Assembly (NCBI GenBank): GCA_037176885.1 | Contig: JAWWNJ010000007.1 | Span: 3,038,001 to 3,102,000, forward strand | DNA length: 64,000 bases | Reading direction: 5' to 3' | DNA from: Favolaschia claudopus | Taxonomy: Eukaryota; Basidiomycota; Agaricomycetes; Agaricales; Mycenaceae | In this document: piece after piece, positions 1 to 10,673 of the stretch | Position numbering within the stretch: the stretch's first letter is position 1 | How the letters are laid out: each line of letters starts with the position of its first letter | Notes under the pieces: generated by a model | Databases searched by the model: none | Told to the model about the DNA's origin: nothing | The model's input: only the letters and a program-made list of their open reading frames with translations | Program-made: the position numbers and the translations under genes

Positions 1-302
1 CACGTATGATGTATCGTGGTCGCCCAATCCTCGAAACTCGTCTTCGAAGGCAATTTCGCAATCAATACCCGAGCGACGAGTTTATACTCGAGTAGCGGAT
101 TGACTGGGTCGTAGCGATATCGCCAAGGGACGGGTTCGACGCCGTTCCAGGCGGCGTTGACGGTGTTTGCTACGTCGTAGCGGACCGAGTCTTTCGTGCT
201 CTTTCGTTCGTGTTTGGGGCCCAGTGTGAGTGCCCAGTGGAAGTTGTCGGCGTTCTGGCGGTAGAGGAGGCTGATGTAGAGCCTGTGCTTGCCTTTGCCC
301 AT
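1..302 (-). CDS. DUF6914-like protein, C-terminus cut by window edge
   Basis: An open frame on the minus strand begins at an ATG (300-302) and runs uninterrupted for 100 codons to the left edge. It starts MGKGKHRLYISLLYRQ and continues with a FHWALTLGPK segment. That pattern, a short basic start followed by a strand with His-Trp-Ala-Leu and Gly-Pro-Lys, is what I recall of the basidiomycete family DUF6914, whose function is unknown. No stop, frameshift or intron is seen in the visible part. The start is the first ATG in frame. The family name comes from memory of its pattern and needs a profile search; that it is coding is fairly sure. Confidence 0.6.
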   Translation of the reverse strand, partial: MGKGKHRLYISLLYRQNADNFHWALTLGPKHERKSTKDSVRYDVANTVNAAWNGVEPVPWRYRYDPVNPLLEYKLVARVLIAKLPSKTSFEDWATTIHHT

Positions 303-1459
303 GAGTGACGAGTGCCCCTTTGTCGTCGTCGTGGGTGGTGAGGAGGGGTGTGCCTCCTGCGCAGCGGCGATCAAAATCTGATGATCATCATTTTCAGCAT
401 CAAATGTCTCTCTCTCTCGTTCTCCCATCTCGAATTCAAAGCCCCAAACTCAAGTGACGTGGAAGCAAAGAAGAAGCAAGAATTCCGTGACTTCAGCCAC
501 TATCTATCTCCAGGCTCACCAGGAAACATATTCACCCACAAAATTCCAAAATCTGATTCAAGGCGCAGGAGTGCTTGAAATCTCGACTCGGACGTTTTCG
601 GTTTGGTTCAATCCGGAAGTCGGTCCAGTGAACTGCCCATGAGTAATACAGTGGAAAATATCTCGTTTAGGCTTGCTCGGACCTTATAACGGACGTGCAT
701 GGGGGAGCGAAAAATGGGACAATATATATAACTTGAAGGTGTGACGTGTCTTGGTGGTAAGCAAGTCGAGGCTATATACTGCGATCGGTACCCCATTTGT
801 TCTGTTCTAGGCACCAGTCCTCGGTTTCGCGGCTTCAACAAAACTGGGACCTGCTGTTTGTTTCTGACAGAAAGCCTCGGTGAGCTCATATCTTTGTCAC
901 ATATTTCCTCTTCTGCTCACTGGTCGGCCAGTCGGTGTCCCCGAGCTTTGCCGCATCGACATCACTTCCCGTCAAAGCTCAGAATACTTTCTCATTCACT
1001 GGTTCCCATCTGCTCTCATATTGTACGCCGCTAAGTAGCGGAGCTTGCCGCATAACTCGGTTCGTTCCATCATCCTCTACGAGTAAGCAATCCTAACCCT
1101 TCTTCCTTCCTTGGGAAACCGATAGTTGAACCACCCATACTACTGCACCCATGGAATCGATTCTTGCTCTACCTTGATGCTCTGTCAGAGTCGTGCCTCA
1201 ACAATCTCTATCGATAATATGGATCGTCTTCAGCACTACAGCGTGAGACGTTTACGAGTCTGAACAAACGCCCAGACGACTCCGTGTCAGCGATTGCCGT
1301 GAATGCCTTGGATAAGCATCCATCCAATGATCATACATGCATGCTGCGAACCCGCTACCGCTTTGTCCGGGCACAGCATATGGTCGCGCGTTACTTATAA
1401 GTATTCCTCACAGAATTGAACCTTCCCCGCAAGTTCATCGGTTGATCTGTCACTTAGAA
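303..1459. other. Intergenic, no gene supported
   Basis: Open frames here are short, overlap each other on both strands and show no domain or signal peptide. A TATATATA run near 720-730 could be a promoter element, but no transcript is evident beside it. Confidence 0.5.
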
Positions 1460-1914
1460 ATGTCAGACGACCCAGAGTTACTAAACCAACTCGTTAGGGA
1501 TTCGCGCCTTACCGGATATCTTGCTGGTGAGTTCGTTTCTATCTGCAAACAAGTCCGCAGTGCTAATATTCCTTACCCTCTCCACAGTTGCTGCTCAGTG
1601 TGTCTTGATGTGCGTTCTCCGAGTCTGCGTACCATAAATTCTTTCTTCGACTTCCTAACGAGCTTCTTCCTGCTAGTTATGATCATATCACATGTTTTCC
1701 GGATGAAGTACGTGATTCGTTGTCTGTCTCGATTTCGCTTCATCACTGAAGAGAATATATGATAGGTGAACCTTTTCTGGCGCAGTCGTATGGGGCTCGC
1801 AAAATTCTTATACGTGCGTAAAAAGGGCCTTCTAACAAAATCAACATACCCCACAACTAATCACCCTCGGCCATGATAGTTGTGGAATCGGTACTTCAGC
1901 CTCGTTGTCATAAG
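1460..1914 (+). CDS. DUF6533 membrane protein, 5' exons only, probably decaying
   Basis: Five short exons join in frame: 1460-1526, 1588-1609, 1677-1707, 1766-1813 and 1880-1914. They read MSDDPELLNQLVRDSRLTGY, then an Ala-rich helix ending in VLIYDHITCFPDE, then VNLFWRSRMGLAKFLY and LWNRYFSLVVI. The YDH...F.DEV..W+......K.L......NRY signature is that of DUF6533, the N-terminal part of fungal seven-helix-like membrane proteins of unknown role. Beyond 1914 I find hydrophobic stretches in changing frames up to about 2130 (for example around 2075-2120) but cannot join them without stops. The gene is therefore either diverged with unusual introns or a pseudogene. The family call on the first exons is strong; the 3' end is not resolved. 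Confidence 0.6.
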
Positions 1915-2826
1915 GTCAGATTGGAATTTAAAACTCCAGGCCATCAATATGACTCACTTTTCTTTACAGCCTCAACACGAACGGTATTTCAATACACTGC
2001 AAGATGGACAATAATTTTCATGTAGCAATCTTCCAGTAATATTTCGGCCAATCAGCTCTGCCCAAGTGAGACTATCTGCCTCTTTAATATACTGCGCGTT
2101 TTTCGCCGCTGAAGTTCTGACAAGGAGTAAGTTCCCTCCATGAACCTTTTGCGCACAAATCCAGAGGGACATACTGTCTGATGAATCGCGCATAGATGCG
2201 CAGGCTGGCTGCGGGTGCGAACTTCCTCTAATTTTGCTGTTCATCGATTCATGGGCATATCCGTGACAGTTCCAAGGTTTCTCTCGCTCGGTGCTTATAA
2301 CAACCGTCGATCTGGTGTTGATGTAAGGAATCTGCCCGTCAAGGCTTCCGCTCCGACTCATCCATGATCCGTCTGTCCTCGCAGGTTAAGGTATTTTTTG
2401 TTTGGAATGCTCTTCTGACAGCGCTGCCTCAATCAAATCAAATCCATGAACAGAGTTTGGATTTTATACGGTAGACCTCGATGGTTGTCCTTCTTTTGTT
2501 TCGTTCTCGGATTCAGTACGTCTCGCTTTCTCTCTGGTATTATCGAGTTTGAAAGTTGATCGATTGATTCACTGTCAGCTGAAATCGCCGTCATGTGGGT
2601 AGTCTGCCTTCAGACTCTGGTTTTCGATTTATCAAGCTGTTTATTCCTAAGGGTTATCGTTGACGTATTTGCGTTTCGAGAGATGAAGAGTGCGTTCAAC
2701 GAGTAAATGATTTTTGTTGAGAATGACGACGCGCTGATGACGAAGATAGGCTATATATACCTGGGGTTCGAAATTTACCCCTCGTTAACCTGGCGCTGAT
2801 GCCGAGATATTAATTTAGCTCTACCG

Positions 2827-3465
2827 TCAATGGCTGCTATGCTTATAGTGAGGAATAATATTCCAGCTTGTCAGTAGCTGCAATTTGACGATTCCGAATC
2901 GGTAGGAGTTCCAAGATTTCTGACGGTCTACGGCGCTGCCCCTCTCGTGGTGGTGCGTAGGTTTGCTCCACAAATTACACCGTTGGTACTCAAATTCAAG
3001 TTGTAGACCTTCGTCATGTTCGCGATGACTGTATACAAATGCGCTGTAACCTTGTACCGCAGTGATCATCGATGGATGCCGATCTGGAGGCTCTTCCTCC
3101 GCGATGGCGTGGTTTGGTTTGTGTTGGTCTTCGGTGCGTAGTAGTTTCAAGTATTGACCAGAATAGCTACATTGATGAGCATTGAGCACGCGTTCCACAG
3201 TTGCTTGTGTCGCCGAACTCCTCATATGGGGTGCACAACGACAAACTCTCAAGCAATTGCTCGTCGTGTACGCCACTTCCTTCTCCATCTTGGCACTTGC
3301 ATAGGCTGATAATGCGCTCGGCTTGAATATCAACAACGCCAACAGTCCTGCTTTAGTGTACGTATCTTCGTCACTGCGTTCAAATCGAGTCACGGAATTG
3401 CTTTCACAGAGTATACTCCAGCGTTGCGTCCAGATCGCTGTTAAATCTGAAACGTATGATGGCAC
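2827..3465 (-). CDS. Hypothetical ORF, weakly supported
   Basis: A single open frame of 212 codons without a recognisable domain, signal peptide or repeats. It is rich in Ser, His and Tyr with scattered Cys and shows no clear codon bias. A TATA-like sequence near 2751-2760 lies at the other end and points the other way. An open frame of this length can occur by chance at about 50 percent GC, so it may be a species-specific gene or no gene at all. Confidence 0.22.
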   Translation of the reverse strand: MPSYVSDLTAIWTQRWSILCESNSVTRFERSDEDTYTKAGLLALLIFKPSALSAYASAKMEKEVAYTTSNCLRVCRCAPHMRSSATQATVERVLNAHQCSYSGQYLKLLRTEDQHKPNHAIAEEEPPDRHPSMITAVQGYSAFVYSHREHDEGLQLEFEYQRCNLWSKPTHHHERGSAVDRQKSWNSYRFGIVKLQLLTSWNIIPHYKHSSH

Positions 3466-3854
3466 GCGAGCCCGGAGAGGTTATACAGATAGAAGTTCTT
3501 TCGGATTCGGGTGGATTGAATGCGATTTGATTTGCATTCTAGAGTAGAGAGTTTGATCGAGAAATAATGTATCTCAACCTTGTATTGCATAGCTAGATTG
3601 TAGACCGCAGCTGCAGCAACGTAGACGGGATTGAACCTCTTTCCATTCTTCGGATTTCCCTACCGAAAGATTTCCCTATGGTTGGCTACGATTACTGATA
3701 CATCGAAACGGTATAAAAATACAGATAAGTCCATTCCTGCGCTACATACATAGCAACTGTGCAGCGCAATATCGTTCTGAGTTCGTGATTGTAAGCAACA
3801 GCGCTTGATCATCGACAGGACGTTTTCTCTTTTCGGCGGGCTTCAGCCGTACAA

Positions 3855-4826
3855 TCAAAAATTCACTGCAGAATAATCGTCAATATCGACCGTGCTGTAC
3901 AGGATAATGCGACATACCATGAAGTCGCTCCAAGTCGGTTCGTCCTCTGGCGACCTGAACTCAGCCGGAGCCTCGAACCGTCGACGCGGAAGCACGAAGC
4001 GCACCATTCTGTTCTCCTCCGGTGGCGGATTATCACGGATCTCGCGTCGGTGCGGCCTCCACGGCTCTGGTTCATCGATGTGATGAGGCATGGCGACGTC
4101 TGGTAGCACCATAGAGTTGCGTCGCGTTGTGGTAGGTCGCGTTTGTCGCGAGATAACTCGTCTGAGGCCGCGAGGCTCTGCTTCAGTGAATTCAGCTCGC
4201 GATAGGCGAGGTGACTGAAGTGGCGGGGACTCACCATCGTTATCCTCGTCGAGATAGGGCATGGGCATTAACAGCATGGAGGAAACAACGGTCTAGACGA
4301 GATATAAATCATCAGCAACGTCTTCAATAATGCGGAATACGCTGTGACGCACCCGAACGGCATGTTTGCATTTACTAGAATAATCCTTCGCTTTTGAGGT
4401 GGTTGCTGAGCCAGAAGCCCCAGATTCTGAAGTAGGGGGGCGGCCAGAGCACCGATGAAGAGGCACGCCTACTGAGGTCTGCGATTGCCGTTGGGTATTC
4501 GCTGAGGAAGAAGATTGCTTTAGAGGCGAATACATGGGGTGGTTTGGAGAACAAACGAATTGGAGGAGTGGGTATTTATGCCGTGGAATGTCTTGAGTCA
4601 AATTAGCATCTCCTAAATTGAGTCTCTCACAGAGTCTTGGCGTTCCGCACACTTGGCAAGGTCTGACTTTGCGCTCTTCTTGTGCACTGCCTCGCCGCCC
4701 AGGTATCCTTGAGACACTCCACCAGTGGCGCGGATCAGACCGCCAGAAAACGTCCACCACTCCAGCGAACTTGAAGACCTTGGGCTTCCTGAAAGAAACT
4801 TGAATGACTGCGCGAGAACGACTCAT
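3855..4826 (-). CDS. Unknown protein with a CxxC pair and Pro/Arg-rich C-terminus
   Basis: Two exons (4353-4826 and 3855-4292) are separated by a 60-bp intron with a GTGCGT donor and a CTAG acceptor; joining them keeps the frame and removes a stop. The protein is about 303 residues. Residues 50-90 hold a CQVCGTPRLC segment followed by a hydrophobic LLQFVC stretch, which could bind a metal ion. The middle is Ser/Thr-rich and looks disordered. The second half is rich in Pro, Arg and Glu and ends with a more structured part, FMVCRIILYSTVDIDDY. I do not recognise the family. Coding is supported by the clean splice and the uninterrupted frame on both sides. Confidence 0.6.
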
Positions 4827-5416
4827 TCAAGAATTTGACCCTGTTTCTGGGACTGCAACTGGCCCTGGGCCTGGTCAATTAAGGCCCTTGATGAGAGGCC
4901 TGATCGGTGTTCGTCACAGCCTTCGTCCCGATCTAGAACGAAGCTGTCAATTTGCAAGACAAGGGTGTGCGTTTGGAGAAGTTTTCTTTGACGTAGTTCC
5001 GCAGTTGAATTGTGAGGTGTATTTCTGCTTGGCTGGAGATAGCTTTCGGCTACTTTCGAGATTATCCATTATGTTCGGGAATTTCGGGTAGGGAAACTAG
5101 ATCGAAGAGGGGTCGGTGAGTTACACGGTATGCGGTCCAAGTTGACGGGGGACTGAAAAAAAAAAACCGGCAGTGTAACAGCATGTAGAATGTAAAGTGA
5201 GACATTCGAGGTGGCGGTTCGGACCAAGAAGATGCGTATTTCCTTGAGTTCAATTCGGACGGTCATCTCTGCGAGGCGAATCAATCAACAATGGCTTGCG
5301 AGAGTATATTGAAAACCGTATTCTAGATTCACGATGTATAGATCTTCCACACATATTCAAGTCTCTGTGTCGAGTATTCTCTTATAGCTCACTCCAAGAG
5401 CCGTTCATAGCGTGCA
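4827..5416. other. Intergenic, no gene supported
   Basis: The region lies upstream of the preceding minus-strand gene and downstream of the MYND gene. It has an adenine run near 5157-5166 and only short, unremarkable open frames. Confidence 0.5.
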
Positions 5417-7016
5417 CTATACTCTGAAAATTGGAGTTAAGTCGCCGCGAAAAGTTTCATGGGTGAGGGTCGACGTACTATCGTTCAACACCCTCCGAAT
5501 CCGATCATCGTCAATCATCTTCATATTGAACGCCCGCACTTGCTGAATCCCCATCCCAGAATTCGCTTGAACAAGCCGCCCGAACTCGTCCCCCGTCATA
5601 TCGGGCGGCGGGCTCTTCGGATTGGCGTAGATTGGGAAACCCGCGGCGTCGCCGAGAGCGCGGATTTGTTTGCAGACTGGTTTGTGTGGGTTCTGGCCGT
5701 TCCACTGGATAGTTTCGATGAGAAGCGTTATCAAAAGGTAGAATTCGGAAGTGAATAGGGCTCACGGCTGCGAGCTGACATTGCGCATCACAATAAGCGA
5801 CGCGCTTACACCCCGAGCACATCATCGATGCCCCCGCCGCACTGGTACATTTGAGATTCATGCAGTCCGCCGGGTATTCCGTGATGGTCCGCATGATATT
5901 ATACGCAAGTTGATATGGGGGCAGAGGGGCGAGAATGGTGAGGCGATACTTCTTCGAATACTGCAGAATCGTGGGATGGTAGAGAGTGGCGTCGTAGGGG
6001 AGGACAAGTTTCGCGTGGACGACACCGCCGATGTCAAATCCCAATTCCCAGGTAAAGTCCATCATCCACGTCATTTTCTCATTTAGATACGCAACGCGGG
6101 TGAGCGTTTCGAGGAGGAGAGGACATTGCTCTCTGCGGCGCACAATTAGCCAACGAACGGTGCAAGTGGAAGAACAAACGGGGACGCACCGATAAAAATA
6201 TGCGGTAGACACTCCATCGACGATTCTTGTATTGAGCTCACGCATGACGATGAAGCACAGAGTGATAGGATAGACGATCCCGAAGGGGCTTATTTCGCCT
6301 TCGAAGTCATTCGGGATCGAGTCCATCCCGCGCCTGAGTATCGCAACGATATTCTTGGGAAGATGTGCGCTGAGAAGAAAGGGGGTGATGGCAGGCTCGC
6401 CGTATCTCGAGCACACTCCCGCAATCACGCGGAGGAGAGGTAGAATGGGATAGGCATCAAGCCAGCGGCAGAGCATGGTGGCGGATGTCTCGAAATCTCC
6501 TGCTAGGCAGTCACGAACACTTTGCGGCCAATGTCGCAGCGGATTATCCTCGAGTTCGCTCAGCTGAAGCGCGTTGTATACGACCTCAGCCATAATTGCA
6601 AGAAGACCCTCCAGACTATTGGTTCTGCAGGTAAAGCCGGGAGGGTCCCGATTATACGCGTTGGTCTTCCACTGCCACGCGTGCATCTGGTCCACGAGCG
6701 GATCCGTGCGATCGCAATCGCATTTTTCCATGCGCAATGCCAGACCCGCCATCTCTTCGCGAGACCTAGTGGTCGTGAGAAATTTTGAGACCGCAGTCAC
6801 AATTGCACGAGATTCGGAGGAAACGAGCCGCTCGAGATTCAGGTTACTGTAGCTATTTGTCGCGTATGGTGGGTCGGCTTGGACTGGGTCTTCCCAGAGG
6901 CCGGTGTGATAGCAAGGGTCGACGTGGGAGAGCAGGCAGATATAGTAGTTGCAGCAGTATTTAGGATTATACGGGTTTTCGAGAGACAGGATGGCTTGGG
7001 CGAGCAGGGTCGACAT
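5417..7016 (-). CDS. MYND-type zinc finger protein
   Basis: Three exons (6190-7016, 5766-6132, 5417-5704) join in frame across introns of 57 and 61 bp and give 493 residues. The long N-terminal part has Cys and Trp but no domain I can name; such helical regions precede MYND domains in many Agaricomycete proteins. The MYND finger lies near residues 375-420: CMNLKC, then MCSGCKRVAYC, DAQC, and after the last intron the closing HKPVC. All the zinc ligands are present, but only if the last intron is removed, which strongly supports that splice. MYND domains bind Pro-rich partner peptides, often in transcriptional repression; the role here is unknown. The start at 7014-7016 (MSTLLAQAILSL) is preferred to a longer frame that lacks a clear ATG context. 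Confidence 0.85.
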
Positions 7017-7225
7017 GATGGTGAGGAGCAAGACGCGTTCGGTCACATTGATGTCACATGCTACACGTGGTGACACGTACCACGTGTCAGACAAACATGC
7101 GACAATCACGCGCATGCGCCTCGAATTCGTACATTTCCTGTAACATCGTGACATAATACATGATCGCACAAACGGAAAAACACAGAAGGCAAGTTACATG
7201 AATTGTCAGCCACTGGCAGTGCTAC

Positions 7226-7717
7226 TTAATGCATGGGGAACGATTCCGTTTCAGTGTCCGCTTCTGACGGGAGCCTCCAAAGATGCATGACAAAAGAGAC
7301 ACCCGCCCCAACTGCTCCCGCCCTGGCCGCCTGCGTTGAGGTCGGTAGTGGTCCTAAATATCCATGGATCCTCAGAACACGCACGCCCACGGTATTCGAA
7401 GCAACTCCAAGCCAGAAGGCCAAAATTTCAGACACCATCTTCACCAATAAGTACTCCCTGCGATGTAGGATGCAGTCTCTAAGATCGGTAGCACCGATCT
7501 GTATGAGCAGTGCGAGTAAGCAGAAAAAACTGCCATTGATGATGAGCCCTCCCCACAGAGACGAGTCGAGAACGGAGCGAAGGGTGGCGAGGTATGTCAT
7601 TGGTTGACCTATAGCAAGGACAGCGTGTCCCAGCATATTCTCTAAGAGACAATGGATGACGGAGTAGCCACAGGCGAGGAACAACAAGGCGAAGGCTTTC
7701 CAATTTTCACCGGACAT
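7226..7717 (-). CDS. Small four-helix membrane protein
   Basis: A single exon of 163 codons begins with an ATG (MSGENWKAFALLFLACGYS). It contains four hydrophobic stretches long enough to span a membrane, at about residues 7-25, 30-50, 60-80 and 95-120, with few charges between them and a hydrophilic tail rich in Glu and Asp. No signal cleavage site or catalytic motif is visible. The closeness of the helices suggests a compact bundle in an internal or plasma membrane. I do not recognise the family. The frame is free of stops and its hydrophobic pattern is unlikely by chance. Confidence 0.7.
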   Translation of the reverse strand: MSGENWKAFALLFLACGYSVIHCLLENMLGHAVLAIGQPMTYLATLRSVLDSSLWGGLIINGSFFCLLALLIQIGATDLRDCILHRREYLLVKMVSEILAFWLGVASNTVGVRVLRIHGYLGPLPTSTQAARAGAVGAGVSFVMHLWRLPSEADTETESFPMH

Positions 7718-8244
7718 CCTTGAGGTGAGTGGGATAGAATGTCAGGGAAGGGGCGAACGGGAGGGTACGCAGCAGCTGCAAGGGAGTTCTTCGCTTATGT
7801 CGGCTTTTATGCGTTTGGTGTGATTCCTGATTAATGGTAAACCCACAGAACGCCACAATCTCTGATTAGCATGGACCAGTTAATTGTTGTAATACGACGG
7901 CTCTGTTGCTAGTGTCATTGTGTTCGTTGTTCTTGTCCAAGTTAAGAAACAAAAGTCAGTCCTTCGCGGAGAAAATACAAGAAAGTGATTGTTGAGGACG
8001 TTGCTACTGCGACCGTTCCATGTTCTCCGATATACTGGTCATCACAATAAGAGCTAAAGATTATATATTAAAGGCGAAGGGGGGGATCATACATAACTCC
8101 GATGCCGGAGACGTTGAAGTCAAAGGAAGAATTGAAGGGTCAAATGATCTTGAATGAAAACCCAATATCTACTTAGTCGATTTCACGCCAAAATAGAGCA
8201 TTATGAGTATTATTATAATCGCCGCCGCAGATTGAAACTACTAC

Positions 8245-8442
8245 GTGATTCTCTACTTCAACTTCGGGTTCCGCAGATGCTATCGGTCCTACTAAACATC
8301 AACGTGCTTGAACACAACAAATGGCGCGCAACCCTCAGAGGACGTGACTCTCTACTTCAACTTCGGGTTCCGCAGATGCTATCGGTCCTACTAAACATCA
8401 ACGTGCTTGAACACAACAAATGGCGCGCAACCCTCAGAGGGT
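8245..8442. repeat. 99-bp tandem duplication
   Basis: Copy 1 (8245-8343) and copy 2 (8344-8442) match along nearly their whole length, with one clear difference (GTGATT against GTGACT) and a few changes at the junction. Copy 2 overlaps the stop codon and last codon of the hydrophobin gene on the minus strand, and copy 1 lies in its 3' flank. The near identity means the duplication is recent. A unit of 99 bp leaves both copies open in one plus-strand frame, which is a by-product of the length. Confidence 0.95.
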
Positions 8443-8972
8443 GATGGGGAGGCAGTTGATGGCAATCAGGGAACCTAACGAAACCGGGAAAGTCAGTTTG
8501 AGGCCCAACACAGAACAAGAGAGTAAAAGATAAGGACACACCAAACTGCTCCTTAGGCGCCTCGCAAACGACGGTGGTGCCTCCGCTAAAAATTAGGTTC
8601 AATCAATTTTTGCCCGCAAAATCAATCAACGACGAAAGATACGCACCAGTTGTTCCCGAGGACGGTAATAGGCGAGCAGCCCAAACCGATCGGGACGTTC
8701 AACCCGTTAAGGTTGAGCCCGACGAGGGCAGAGACCGCGGAGACGGCGGCGTCAGTGGAGGACAGGACGCTGTGGCAGCATTGGTTGGAGTCCGGGGCGG
8801 TGACCGGGGGGACAGAGGGCGCGGAAGGCGGGGTAGAAGGAGGGTAGTAGCCGTTGGGGAGGGCGACGGCGAGGGTCTAAAGGGCGACGAGTTAGTGGAT
8901 ATTTACGCAGCCAGGGTCGAGGGGGAAGTAGCGCACGATGAAAGCGGTAATGACGGTGAGCTTGGAGAACAT
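8434..8972 (-). CDS. Class I hydrophobin with six cysteines
   Basis: Four exons (8937-8972, 8647-8876, 8542-8585, 8434-8474) give 116 residues. The N-terminus, MFSKLTVITAFI followed by TLAVALP, is a secretion signal split by the first intron. A Pro/Ser spacer follows, then the hydrophobin core: NQCCHS, GLGCSPITVLGNNC, TTVVCEAP and the hallmark end FGSLIAINCLPITL. Hydrophobins are small secreted proteins that assemble at air-water interfaces on aerial hyphae and fruiting bodies. The family normally has eight Cys; here the first Cys and the first member of the second Cys pair are absent. Those two normally form one disulfide (C1-C6). The C5-x6-C spacing shows that the remaining residue is C7. 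A TATA box lies about 100 bp upstream. Confidence 0.9.
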
Positions 8973-9071
8973 TATGAAGATTATGTGGGGTTGGGTGGTT
9001 GAGTGAGTTGGTGTAAGAGAGTGTGGTATCGAACGAAGGATTCGAATGAGGGATTGAAGCTCATGCAGCGG

Positions 9072-9079
9072 GTTTTTAT
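9072..9079 (-). promoter_or_regulatory. TATA box of the hydrophobin gene
   Basis: On the minus strand the sequence reads TATAAAAA, about 100 bp upstream of the hydrophobin ATG. Strongly expressed fungal surface-protein genes often carry a TATA box. The position fits a short 5' leader. Confidence 0.5.
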
Positions 9080-9081
9080 AT

Positions 9082-10673
9082 GTTTTCGCGGTTCTCATTT
9101 CCGTAATGCCAGCGTGGTTGCGGCGGAGCTGGTTTGTCATTCAGAGATTTACCGCCCGTTGATGGAAAAAGGGCGAGGCGGCAAGGTGTGAAGGGAAGCG
9201 CGGAAATTGAATTCATTGTGTCTGTCAAGGAGAAGCGGCAGGGTTGTGTGAATGTCGGTTATGGAGATGACAGAAATATACGTTCAGAAAGACGCTGATG
9301 TGAATACTGAGCTTGGCTGATAAACACTACTTGAGATTTACTCCTTGCAGCATACCAGGTTGAGTTCAGGACTCAGCGGTCTCGAAATATTCAAGCAAGC
9401 GATTCGAATTTCGCACGCTCAAGCCATCAAATCCTGGGAGACGGGAAGAATGCAATGAGTCAGTGACAGAGTTCTATATTGCATGCCGAAACAGGGTTCA
9501 AGCTCACCCTGATTGACATGATTTCCTCGCCGAACCAATGAATTGCCTGAGTTGCGGAGAAATAGCATACGTCGTCCGCAGAGTAATAAGCCTCCAGATA
9601 AAGAACTTTTCGTGCTATGCTTGCTTTTTCGCAACCAGAATCCAGGGTCCGAATCCGGAGGCATTAATTCTGGCGGTGAGAGGTTTCGCCTGGGAATGAC
9701 GGAGATGATGCGCCTTAGAGAATTAGGCGACAAACACGTCCCCCGTCGGAGAGGCCAAGTGCGGCATGTCCTATGGCAGGGCAAGGTTCAAACACAGAAA
9801 AACGCGGAAAAAACGGCGTTCTTTGGCGTTTCCCAAGTTGCGATCTGATCCGTTGTGCCTAGACAGACGCTCTGGCCGCACTACAGGTAAGTTCAAGACA
9901 TGTTCAAGTCCAGACGAAGGTCCACACCGAATGTTATACCCATTTTAGAGCGGATGTGGTAGATTTGTCGAAACGTATGGAGAAAAGCAAAAGCGTGGTG
10001 GGATAAATTTGCTGCATGTTGCCGGCTGAGTTTCACGAGACATGAACATGAGTGTACCGAGGGATAGAGATTCGACAGTACTAATGGTGAGCAGGCATTC
10101 CGAAGAATAGAGAAAGGTTGTCGGTGGAACGAGTTAAGCTGGTTTCCAACATAGAACTTGAAGTTCTGCAAGGCATTCAAAGGCAGCACTTTGATTCGTC
10201 AATGAGAGAATTACGAGTTTATTCATCGCCGCATTGTTGAAAACTCAAGTGGAACTTCAGCCTTGAAGCAGCGAAGCTTCAGGACACGCCAAAGCTTCAA
10301 GCGTCGCTCGAGTCTCGAGACTCGGACTCTCGGCGCGGAAACGCAGCCTCAGAGGGGCTGTGGCAAAGTGCCCGAAGATTTGACCCAAGTGTTGTATAAT
10401 AGAGTATATATCAAAGAGAACGAAGACCCCCCGTCTCAGCAGCTCGGAGAACTGGTTGGCTGTGGTGGTGGTGGAAGAAGAAGAGCTGACAACGGCGTGA
10501 GAAGATAGATCGTCACATCAATGATGTGATGGATTATCGGGAAACGCCGAACCAGGCTTGTCTCCGTCCTTCGTGTTGCCTTCGTGTCGTTCCAAAACTG
10601 AGCAGTATTCACACCCTCGGTCTTCCCACTCATTGGGCTAACCTGATCTGAGCTCCCTTCCCATCCGTTCACA
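9082..10673. other. Intergenic, no gene supported
   Basis: Several open frames of 60-120 codons overlap on both strands (for example 9419-9784 minus, 9543-9848 plus and 9893-10189 minus). None has a domain, signal or splice pattern that favours it over its antisense partner. An AT-rich TATATAT stretch near 10397-10410 may belong to the promoter of the next plus-strand gene. Confidence 0.4.

Noticed and set aside
741..1034. Plus-strand open frame of 97 codons
   Set aside because: No domain, no splice or promoter context and an equally long antisense frame; likely chance.
8154..8444. Plus-strand frame of 96 codons with a 33-residue internal repeat
   Set aside because: The repeat is the 99-bp DNA duplication, and its right end is antisense to the hydrophobin terminus.
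8574..9002. Plus-strand Gly/Arg/Val-rich frame of 142 codons
   Set aside because: Antisense shadow of the hydrophobin exons.
9419..10189. Overlapping open frames of about 100 codons on both strands
   Set aside because: Neither strand shows family motifs or codon preference; not supported as genes.
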